Assembly (NCBI RefSeq): GCF_010119245.1
Contig: NZ_WNKG01000007.1
Span: forward strand, 124,001-188,000
Reading direction: 5' to 3'
From: Cyclobacterium salsum
GTDB taxonomy: Bacteria > Bacteroidota > Bacteroidia > Cytophagales > Cyclobacteriaceae
Length of the DNA: 64,000 bases
Below, piece by piece: positions 18,363 through 26,170 of the stretch. Position numbers and translations under genes: made by a program. The notes under the pieces were generated by a model. It searched no databases, was not told the origin of the DNA, and worked only from the letters and a program-made list of their open reading frames with translations. Each line of letters starts with the position of its first letter. Within the stretch, counting starts at the first letter, position 1.

Positions 18363-19286
18363 ATGAATAAACTGACCTTAGTTGCCTTTTTGCTTATGCT
18401 TACCGGTAGTTCCCTGGCACAAACGACTCCCCTTACCCTGGATATTTATCCGGGAGAAGTGCCTTTTCAAAAAGAAACGGATATCACGGAAATCACCCAG
18501 GAAAACGATATTCTGGTAATCAGTAAGGTTCAAAACCCCCAAATCCAGGTGTTTTTGCCGGCAAAACGATCGGCTACCGGCAAAGCCGTTATTATTTGCC
18601 CGGGAGGCGGATACGGTGTACTGGCTTACGATTGGGAAGGGCTGGACATCGCCAAATGGCTAAACAGCCACGGAATTGCAGGTATCGTCCTCAAATACCG
18701 ACTTCCTTCCACTGAAACGCAGACACAATCTCATGTGGTACCCATGGCCGACGGGCAACGGGCCATTCGCATGGTTCGGCACCATGCAGAAGCCTGGGGA
18801 ATTGACCCGGACCAGATTGGAATCATGGGCTTCTCAGCAGGGGGCCATCTGGCCTCCACCCTGGGCACCCACTTCGATTCAGGCAATCCAGGCGACGAGG
18901 ATGCCATCGAGCACCAATCCAGCCGACCGGACTTTATGATTCTGGGCTATCCCGTGGTTTCATTTACGGAACACATCACCCACATCGGCTCCAGAAATAA
19001 CCTGCTTGGTGAAGATCCGGACCAACAATGGGTGACCTATTTCAGTAACGAAAAGCAAGTCAGGGCCGACAGCCCGCCAACGTTTATTTTTCATTCTCAG
19101 GATGATACCGCCGTACCGGTGCAACACAGCCTGCTGATGTATGAGGGATTGTTGGAAAAGAAAGTTCCGGTGGAAATGCATTTGTACCCTACCGGAGGGC
19201 ACGGGTTCTCGCTTTCCATTAATAAAGAAGGTACCCAAAAAGGATGGATGGAAAGTTGTATCCAATGGATACAACACTTGCCGTGA
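18363..19286 (+). CDS. Exported alpha/beta-hydrolase, esterase type
   Basis: The ATG at 18363 follows AAAGGA and opens a clear signal peptide (MNKLTLVAFLLMLTGSSLAQ), so I prefer it to the in-frame TTG at 18351. The 307-residue product has an oxyanion-hole motif CPGGGYGVLAYDWEG, the nucleophile elbow GFSAGG (Ser), an Asp in SQDDTAVPV and a C-terminal His in GGHGFS, a complete catalytic triad. It resembles acetylxylan or other carbohydrate esterases of the BD-FAE type, which remove acyl groups from plant polysaccharides in the periplasm. It is 18 bp after the kinase gene, and its last 43 bp overlap the open frame of the next gene, so it belongs to the same operon. Confidence 0.8.
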   Translation: MNKLTLVAFLLMLTGSSLAQTTPLTLDIYPGEVPFQKETDITEITQENDILVISKVQNPQIQVFLPAKRSATGKAVIICPGGGYGVLAYDWEGLDIAKWLNSHGIAGIVLKYRLPSTETQTQSHVVPMADGQRAIRMVRHHAEAWGIDPDQIGIMGFSAGGHLASTLGTHFDSGNPGDEDAIEHQSSRPDFMILGYPVVSFTEHITHIGSRNNLLGEDPDQQWVTYFSNEKQVRADSPPTFIFHSQDDTAVPVQHSLLMYEGLLEKKVPVEMHLYPTGGHGFSLSINKEGTQKGWMESCIQWIQHLP

Positions 19287-20587
19287 AGCCGCTAAAAATA
19301 AGTGAAAATGCGCGCTATCTGGAAAAATCCGATGGGGCTCCGTTTCTATGGTTAGGAGATACTGCCTGGGAACTACTACATCGGCTAAACCTTGAGGAAA
19401 CCGAGTTCTATTTTCAAAACCGGAAAGCGATTGGTTTCACAATTATCCAAACCGTCATCCTTGCCGAATTGGATGGATTGCATTCCCCCAATGCTTCCGG
19501 GGAGACCCCCCTTCACAACGATGACCCGGAAAAACCCAACGAAGCTTATTTCAACCATGTGGATCAGGTGGTCCGATTGGCCCATGAGATGGGCTTGTAC
19601 CTGGGCTTACTACCCACATGGGGCGATAAATTTAACAAAAAATGGGGGATTGGACCGGAAATTTTTACGCCGGAAAATGCCCGAAAATATGGCGAATTTT
19701 TGGGACAGCGCTATGCGGATTTCCCGCATATTGTCTGGATTATGGGCGGAGACCGGGTTCCGGAAAACGCGGATCATGAAGCCATTGTCGAGCAAATGGC
19801 AGTAGGCATTCGCAGCTTTCAGCCAGATAAGCTCATGACCTACCATCCCAATGGAGGTTACCTGGCCAGTGACTTTTTCGGGAAATCTACCTGGCTGGAC
19901 TTAGACCTTTTCCAAACCCGACATCAAAAAGGGTTCCGGGAGTACCGATTCACCCGCAAAGCGAGAAAAAGAAACCCAGTCAGACCGGTGATCGATGGAG
20001 AACCCGGATACGAAAACATACCCAATCTGCTAAACAAATGGCATTTTCAGCGTTTATCAGCAGCAGACGTTCGCAGAGCAGCCTATTGGAACCTGCTGTC
20101 TGGTGCTGCGGGTCATACCTATGGGTGCAATGAAATCTGGCAAATGTACGACGGAAAGACCGATGCCAAATTTGGTGCGCAATTTTCCTGGAAAGAAGCT
20201 TTAGCCTTGCCCGGTGCCCGGCATATGGGAATCCTGCGCCAGATATTCGAAAGGTTACCCTGGCAACAAATGAAACCGGATCCTTCCGTGATCGCAGGGA
20301 TAAGCTGGAAATGGAACCCGGTAAAAATTGCCCTTTCTACAGCAAAAAGGGACTGGATCCTGATCTACAGTCCACAGGGGAAAAATGTCAAAATCAAGTC
20401 CGGCATCCTCCGCGGTAGAAAAAAACGGGCCTATTGGCTGGATCCTGAAAACGGTGAGCAACGTGAAATACAAGAGAAGCTGACCGCTGTGTTTACCGTT
20501 CCCAACGAACAGAAAGACTGGCTGCTGTTGATCCTGGAGGAATCCAACCTTTCAAAATGGTCTTATCTCCCACCATCCACAGATTAA
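19244..20587 (+). CDS. DUF4038/GH140 apiosidase-like glycoside hydrolase
   Basis: Protein of 447 residues if the ATG at 19244 is used, 440 from the ATG at 19265. It has the DUF4038 start (FLWLGDTAWELLHRL), a TIM-barrel core, and the C-terminal DUF5060/putative collagen-binding-like beta region (WLDPENGEQREIQ). Candidate catalytic acids are the Asp in IMGGDRVPE and the Glu in VIDGEPGYEN, matching the general positions in GH140 enzymes that release apiose from rhamnogalacturonan II. Unlike most relatives it shows no signal peptide from either start, so it may act in the cytoplasm or a start further upstream is blocked by the overlapping esterase gene. Its place next to rhamnose catabolism fits pectin side-chain use. 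Substrate is inferred. Confidence 0.75.
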   Translation: MDGKLYPMDTTLAVKPLKISENARYLEKSDGAPFLWLGDTAWELLHRLNLEETEFYFQNRKAIGFTIIQTVILAELDGLHSPNASGETPLHNDDPEKPNEAYFNHVDQVVRLAHEMGLYLGLLPTWGDKFNKKWGIGPEIFTPENARKYGEFLGQRYADFPHIVWIMGGDRVPENADHEAIVEQMAVGIRSFQPDKLMTYHPNGGYLASDFFGKSTWLDLDLFQTRHQKGFREYRFTRKARKRNPVRPVIDGEPGYENIPNLLNKWHFQRLSAADVRRAAYWNLLSGAAGHTYGCNEIWQMYDGKTDAKFGAQFSWKEALALPGARHMGILRQIFERLPWQQMKPDPSVIAGISWKWNPVKIALSTAKRDWILIYSPQGKNVKIKSGILRGRKKRAYWLDPENGEQREIQEKLTAVFTVPNEQKDWLLLILEESNLSKWSYLPPSTD

Positions 20588-20785
20588 ACGGGTTTTTTAA
20601 GTTGTGGGAACACTCGTTTGTATCTTTACTATCCAGTGGAAGATTAGCTCTTGAGTAGTTTTTACACAATTGCCATACATAAACCCTAGTTTTCTATTAA
20701 CTTTACGCCTCCTTTTGAGGCAGTTGTCAAGTGTTGGAAAAGCAAAAAGAGGGAATACCAAAACCGAAAATAGTTTCTATTTGCA
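20588..20785 (+). promoter_or_regulatory. Leader region of ileS-lspA
   Basis: This 198-bp gap contains a possible promoter (TTG then 16 bases then TATCTTTA near 20620-20640) and a small perfect hairpin GCCTC-CTTTT-GAGGC at 20707-20721, about 65 bp before the ileS start. There is no T-box signature visible. The role of the hairpin is unknown. Confidence 0.3.
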
Positions 20786-23700
20786 GTGAAAAAATATAAG
20801 GAGTATAAACAGGTAGCGTATCCCAAGATAGGGGAGGATATATTGGCTTTTTGGAAAAGCCACCAAATTTTTGAAAAATCAGTTGCGAACAGGGAGGGAG
20901 CACCCACCTACACCTTCTACGAAGGACCCCCATCTGCCAATGGCACTCCGGGCATTCACCATGTGATGGCCAGAGCCATCAAAGATGTCTTTTGCAGATA
21001 TAAAACGCTGAAAGGTTTTCAGGTCAAACGTAAAGGTGGCTGGGATACCCATGGCCTCCCCGTAGAACTCCAGGTAGAGAAGGAGCTAGGAATTACAAAA
21101 GAGGATATCGGGAGCAAAATTTCCGTAGAGGCCTACAACCAAAAATGCCGGGAAACCGTCATGCGCTTTAAGCATGAATGGGATGATCTGACCGAAAAAA
21201 TTGGCTATTGGGTAGATCTCGATGATCCGTACATTACATTCGATGCAAAATACGTCGAAACCTTGTGGCACCTGCTGAAGAAATTGTACGACAAGGATCT
21301 TCTATATAAAGGCTACACCATCCAACCTTATTCTCCGGCAGCAGGAACCGGTCTTAGTTCACACGAACTCAACCAACCCGGTTGCTACCGGGATGTAAAG
21401 GACACTTCCATTACTGCTCAATTCAAGGTTCGCGGGGAAGAAAATCTCTACATCCTTGCCTGGACCACCACTCCCTGGACCCTTCCGTCTAATTCAGCCC
21501 TGGCCATAGGGGAGAAACTGGATTATGTGAAAGTTCGAACCTTCAATCCTTATACCTTTGAACCGCAAACCGTTATTCTTGCAAAGGAAAGGATGTCGAC
21601 CTACTTTCACCCAGATGGTTCCAAGTTGGACTTGGAAACCTACAAGCCTGGCGACAAAATTATCCCTTACCGGATCGTAGAACAGCTCAAGGGCAAGGAC
21701 TTACTAGGACTGAAATACGAACAACTATTTCCCATACCGGAATTGGCCCTTCCAGATCCGGCATTTTCGGTCATCGCAGGGGATTACGTGACCACCGAAG
21801 ATGGTACCGGAGTTGTCCACCTGGCCAAAGCCTTTGGTGCCGACGATTTCAGAACCCTGACCCAGCAAAACATTCCCGGTATATTTCTCCGGGACGACCG
21901 GGACCAGGAAATCCCTGTAGTGGACAAGAAAGGGAAATTTCTCCCCGTAGTGGGCCGGTACCTGAAAGCAAAAATGGCGGAGCACGACATTCAGGCTCAT
22001 AAGCCACTCGGGGAAGATGACTTTTTTGTCAAAAATTATGCTCTGGATGACGAAAATGATAAATCCTATAAAAGTACGGATGTCATCATTTCCATTATAT
22101 TAAAAAATGAAAACAAGGCGTTTAAGGTAGAAAAATACGAACACAGTTATCCCCACTGCTGGCGTACCGACATGCCTATCTTGTACTATCCACTGGAAAG
22201 CTGGTTTATCAAAACGACGGCTTATAAGGATCAGTTGGTAGCTCATAACCGAACCATCAACTGGAAGCCGGATTCCACCGGAACCGGCAGGTTTGGCAAC
22301 TGGCTCGAAAATCTCGTTGACTGGAATCTCAGCCGCTCCCGGTATTGGGGTACTCCTTTGCCTATCTGGAGAAACGAGGAAGGTACCCAAACCAAATGCA
22401 TCGGTTCGATTGCCGAATTGGAAGTAGAAATCGAGCAGTCCATAGCTAAAGGCTACATGAAGGAATCCCCCTTTAAAGGGAAAGAGCCGGATTTGCACCG
22501 CCCTTATGTGGACGATATTGTATTGGTGGCGGAAAATGGAGACAAACTATTTCGTGAAGCTGACTTGATTGACGTTTGGTTTGATTCTGGAGCCATGCCT
22601 TATGCCCAGTGGCATTATCCTTTTGAAAACGAAGCTCAATTTAAGGCCAATTACCCGGCCGATTTTATTGCAGAAGGAGTTGACCAAACCCGGGGTTGGT
22701 TTTTTACCCTCCATACCTTGGCCGTGATGCTTTTTGACAGCGTGGCTTTCAAAAATGTCATCGCCAATGGGCTGGTACTGGATAAAAATGGAAACAAAAT
22801 GTCCAAGCGCCTGGGTAACGCCGTGGATCCCTTTTTGACGTTAAAGGAGTTCGGTCCCGATGCCTTGCGCTGGTACATGCTCAGCAATGCCAACCCCTGG
22901 GATAACCTGAAGTTTAATCAGGAAGGAGTGGCCGAAGTACAGAGACGGTTTTTTGGAACGCTTCAAAACACCTATAATTTCTTTGCCCTTTACGCCAACC
23001 TGGATGACTTTGTCTACCGGAAGGATACGAAGATTCCAGTAAAAAACAGACCGGAACTGGATCGATGGATCCTTTCCAAACTGCAATCGCTGATCCGGGA
23101 AACCGGGGATGCGTATGAAGCCTACGACGTTACACCGGCCACCCGTGCCATTATGAGCTTTACCGTGGACCAGCTGTCTAACTGGTATGTGCGGCTGGCC
23201 AGAAAACGCTTTTGGAGAGGAGACATGAATGCCGATAAGCAGGCTGCTTACGAAACCCTGTACGAATGCCTCGAGATGCTGTCCAAGTTAATGGCTCCTG
23301 TGGCACCTTTTTATGCCGATTGGCTTTACCAAAACCTTACCGAAAGCCTTGATAAAAGCCCCCTTTCGGTACACTTGACAGACTGGCCAACCATGGAGGA
23401 TGAACTAATTAATGGGCAATTGGAAAACAGCATGCAACTGGCTCAGGAGATCTCTTCTCTGGTACATTCGCTGAGAAAAAAAGAGAAACTGAAAGTAAGG
23501 CAACCCCTTCAGAAAATCCTCATTCCGGTGTTACAAGCGGAAACGCAAGCCTACATCCAACACGTGGAAGAGTTGATCAAATCCGAAGTTAATGTCAAAT
23601 CCATAGACTACATCGACGATACCTCTGGTATTCTGGTAAAAAGTATCAAACCCAATTTTGCCCTTTTGGGAAAAAGATTCGGTCCGAAAATGAAACTGGT

Positions 23701-24160
23701 CAACCAAGCGATTCAAAAATGGGGTAAGCAAGAAATTGCCCGTATCGAGAAAGACGGTCTGATGACAATGGCCCTCGATGGATCTGAGGAAATCATTACC
23801 CTGGAAGAGGTATTGATACAATCCCAGGATATTCCGGGGTGGTCGGTAGCCAGTGATAACGGACTGACGGTAGCACTAGATGTGACCCTCACTACTGAAT
23901 TGAAGGAAGAGGGAATTGCCCGGGATTTTGTAAACAGGATCCAAAACCTGAGAAAGGATCTCGGTCTGGAAGTTCAGGATAAAATTCGTATCAAAGCGGC
24001 CGCATCCGATCAACTGGTAAGCGGCGCATTGAACCATTTTTCGGACTATATCCAAACCGAAACCCAGGCGTTAGCATTGCAAATGGAAAACGAATTAAAT
24101 AATCCAACCGTACTGGAAATGGATGAGTACACACTCTCCGTTACCATAGAGAAAGTTTAG
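20786..24160 (+). CDS. ileS: Isoleucyl-tRNA synthetase, type 2 with GIHH signature
   Basis: This 1124-residue class I synthetase charges tRNA-Ile. It starts at a GTG (MKKYKEYKQ), the conserved start in relatives. The first signature motif reads GIHH (residues 56-59, bases 20951-20962) in PPSANGTPGIHH, not the usual HxGH. The second is GNKMSKRLGN. A CP1 editing domain (TTTPWTLPSNSALA, GTGVVHLAKAFGADD) lies between them. The length, the lack of a C-terminal zinc ribbon and the long helical tail with an extended C-terminal region place it in the eukaryote-like IleRS2 group. IleRS2 proteins tolerate mupirocin, and the GXHH swap is reported to give hyper-resistance. It is followed 2 bp later by lspA. 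Confidence 0.95.
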   Translation: MKKYKEYKQVAYPKIGEDILAFWKSHQIFEKSVANREGAPTYTFYEGPPSANGTPGIHHVMARAIKDVFCRYKTLKGFQVKRKGGWDTHGLPVELQVEKELGITKEDIGSKISVEAYNQKCRETVMRFKHEWDDLTEKIGYWVDLDDPYITFDAKYVETLWHLLKKLYDKDLLYKGYTIQPYSPAAGTGLSSHELNQPGCYRDVKDTSITAQFKVRGEENLYILAWTTTPWTLPSNSALAIGEKLDYVKVRTFNPYTFEPQTVILAKERMSTYFHPDGSKLDLETYKPGDKIIPYRIVEQLKGKDLLGLKYEQLFPIPELALPDPAFSVIAGDYVTTEDGTGVVHLAKAFGADDFRTLTQQNIPGIFLRDDRDQEIPVVDKKGKFLPVVGRYLKAKMAEHDIQAHKPLGEDDFFVKNYALDDENDKSYKSTDVIISIILKNENKAFKVEKYEHSYPHCWRTDMPILYYPLESWFIKTTAYKDQLVAHNRTINWKPDSTGTGRFGNWLENLVDWNLSRSRYWGTPLPIWRNEEGTQTKCIGSIAELEVEIEQSIAKGYMKESPFKGKEPDLHRPYVDDIVLVAENGDKLFREADLIDVWFDSGAMPYAQWHYPFENEAQFKANYPADFIAEGVDQTRGWFFTLHTLAVMLFDSVAFKNVIANGLVLDKNGNKMSKRLGNAVDPFLTLKEFGPDALRWYMLSNANPWDNLKFNQEGVAEVQRRFFGTLQNTYNFFALYANLDDFVYRKDTKIPVKNRPELDRWILSKLQSLIRETGDAYEAYDVTPATRAIMSFTVDQLSNWYVRLARKRFWRGDMNADKQAAYETLYECLEMLSKLMAPVAPFYADWLYQNLTESLDKSPLSVHLTDWPTMEDELINGQLENSMQLAQEISSLVHSLRKKEKLKVRQPLQKILIPVLQAETQAYIQHVEELIKSEVNVKSIDYIDDTSGILVKSIKPNFALLGKRFGPKMKLVNQAIQKWGKQEIARIEKDGLMTMALDGSEEIITLEEVLIQSQDIPGWSVASDNGLTVALDVTLTTELKEEGIARDFVNRIQNLRKDLGLEVQDKIRIKAAASDQLVSGALNHFSDYIQTETQALALQMENELNNPTVLEMDEYTLSVTIEKV

Positions 24161-24162
24161 CT

Positions 24163-24801
24163 ATGAACTATTTGAAGTATTTTGGCATCACCCTTATTGT
24201 GATCCTCCTGGACCAGGCAGTAAAAATGCTGGTGCATAATGGTATGGATTTCGGCACCGTAGGGCAAATCAAGGTTTTTGGAGATTGGTTTAAACTGCAC
24301 TATACCACCAATCCGGGCATGGCATTTGGCATGCAACTGGGTTCGGAATATGGAAAGTTAATCCTTACTAGTTTTCGGTTGATTGCCATGTTTGGGATTG
24401 GCTATTACCTGTATGCCCTAATCCAAAAAAAGGCGCACCCGGGATACATCGTCTGCATATCCATGATTTTAGGCGGAGCAGTTGGAAATTTAATTGACAG
24501 TGTGTTTTACGGGGTTTGGTTGGGAAATGCGCCCTTCGATGCCCCCAGCCCCTGGTTTCACGGTCAGGTAATCGACATGTTTTACATTGATATCTGGGAA
24601 GGCTTTATTCCGGAATGGGTCCCATTGATGGGGGGAAGCTATACAGCGCTCTGGCCCATTTTTAACATCGCGGATGCCTCCATTTTCGTCGGCGTGGCGA
24701 TCATTCTACTCTACCAGAAAAGGTTTTTTGAAGAAAATGATGCCAATGAAGAGGAAGAAGACGAGGTGCAGCGGCAATTTATCGATGAAAAAAAGGCATA
24801 G
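24163..24801 (+). CDS. lspA: Lipoprotein signal peptidase (signal peptidase II)
   Basis: This 212-residue inner-membrane aspartic peptidase cleaves signal peptides of prolipoproteins after lipid attachment. It has four hydrophobic segments, the family motifs TTNPGMAFGM and GGAVGNLIDSVFYG (catalytic Asp), and the second catalytic Asp in FNIADASIFVGV. A longer loop (WLGNAPFDAPSPWFHGQVIDMFYIDIWEG) and the acidic C-terminal tail make it larger than the E. coli enzyme (164), as usual for Bacteroidota. It starts 2 bp after the ileS stop, the classic ileS-lspA pairing. Several predicted lipoproteins in this window are its likely substrates. Confidence 0.95.
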   Translation: MNYLKYFGITLIVILLDQAVKMLVHNGMDFGTVGQIKVFGDWFKLHYTTNPGMAFGMQLGSEYGKLILTSFRLIAMFGIGYYLYALIQKKAHPGYIVCISMILGGAVGNLIDSVFYGVWLGNAPFDAPSPWFHGQVIDMFYIDIWEGFIPEWVPLMGGSYTALWPIFNIADASIFVGVAIILLYQKRFFEENDANEEEEDEVQRQFIDEKKA

Positions 24802-24920
24802 GAACTTCTGAAGTAATTTAGGTGAATCCCAGCCAAGGTAATTCCCTATTACAATAGCTATAGCAGCAATATAATCAATTTTGATTTCAAAGTCCATCAC
24901 TCAAAACCGATTATTCATCA

Positions 24921-25773
24921 TCACCTCAGTTTTTTCGACTGGTCTTTATGCTTCAGCAGGGATTTGATCTGTGTGATAGCCATTTGATTGAGTTGTGTCA
25001 ACCGTTCCGGTTGTTCCATCCCCTGATGGATCAGCATGGCATTGACACCTGTCTGCCGAATACAGGCAGGCTTTCCATGTTGGAGAGCACCACCAATTGC
25101 TCTAGCGAGGCATAATCTCTAATATTCCCTTTTAGATCAGGGTTTTGATCGCGCCATTGTTTAGCCGTTTTACCAAACAGGGCAACATTCAATACATCTG
25201 CTTCATTGGCATAGATGAAGGAAACCTGCTGTTTTGAGAGTTTTTCAGGAATCAGGTTTTCTTTGATAGCATCTGTGTGGATATGGTAATTTACTTTGGC
25301 CAGTGTGCGTTGAAAGTTCCATTCGAGTTTAAGTCGATCGCTTTCCTCTTCTTTGAGCCGCTGGAATTCATTGATTAGATAAAACTTGAATTCGGCACTG
25401 ATCCAGGTGGCAAATTCGAAAGCGATATCCCGGTGAGCAAAAGTGCCACCATACCGGCCTGACTTGGAAATGATTCCGATGGCATGGGTAGCCTCTATCC
25501 ATTTTTGAGGAGTAAGGGCAAAGCTGTTGGCACCTGATTGATTTTTAAAAGCATCGAATTCGATGCTTTTAAAGTCGGGATTGTTCAATTGTTCCCAAAG
25601 TCCACAAAACTCAATGGCGCTTCGGGTTCTCATCCAGTTTTGGATAATATAGTTGGTGCGTTCAGCATCCCGGTACCGGGCCATATCAGTAAGCGAAATG
25701 TAGTCATCCGCTTTTGTACAAAAAAAAGGGTGATTTCCTTCCCCTTTACTTTTATAAGTTTATTTTTTGCCAT
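24921..25773 (-). pseudogene. KilA-N domain protein gene, broken by two frame changes
   Basis: The middle 217-residue frame (25031-25684) reads as a KilA-N protein, with SIEFDAFKNQSGANSFALTP-type sequence, WIEATHAIGIISKSGRYGGT and FATWISAEFKFYLINEFQRL. Its natural start (MAKNKLIKVKGKEITL from 25773) is in another frame, and the join falls in a run of eight A at 25720-25727. After SNMESL the frame changes again, and the natural end (NAMLIHQGMEQPERLTQLNQ ... stop at 24921-24923) continues in a third frame, consistent with a 23-bp insertion at 25044-25066. KilA-N proteins are DNA-binding proteins of phages and mobile elements, and in Bacteroidota a stand-alone family is common. A sequencing error could explain the first break but hardly the second. 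Confidence 0.7.
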
Positions 25774-26033
25774 CATTTAAAAATTAAATCACCAGAATTT
25801 ATCCTGATTGCATTTTTAATTGTACCGAATTCGGTATAATTAAAATCCGGGTTGTAGAGTGACTCCCATTCCCCAAGATATTCAATCGTGCTCTTCAGGC
25901 TTAACCACTTTATGATGACTACATCCTGCAACTGAGTTCTAGCCATATCCGTCAGGGAAATGTAGTCGTCTGCATCCTGAGATAAGACTGTGATTTCTGC
26001 TCCTTCAATCGTTATTTTCTTATTCTTTGCCAT
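25773..26033 (-). pseudogene. Truncated KilA-N domain protein (tandem paralogue)
   Basis: An 86-residue frame starts MAKNKKITIEGAEITVLSQD and continues ADDYISLTDMARTQ, the KilA-N family N-terminus, almost matching the start of the downstream copy. It keeps WLSLKSTIEYLGEWESLYNP and then ends after NSGDLIFK, where full-length relatives (about 270 residues) continue with the GRYGGT region. Its TGA overlaps the ATG of the next copy. It is most likely a remnant of a tandem duplication that lost its C-terminal two thirds. A functional short DNA-binding protein cannot be excluded because the frame is intact. Confidence 0.6.
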
Positions 26034-26170
26034 TAATCGCTCACTTTGAAAAACTTTCAGAAATGATAATTTCAGGGTTCAATGATCTCTTCATGATCAG
26101 TACGCTTTCCTTTCCATTTGTATAAACTCTCGATGAAGGTCTAACTAGAACCGAATGGTTACAAAATTCC

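Noticed and set aside
24706-24900. Minus-strand frame of 64 codons (MMDFEIKIDYIAAIAIVIGN...) between KilA-N and lspA
   Set aside because: Most of it is the reverse of the lspA end, and the start lies in unannotated sequence with no family match; likely a chance frame.
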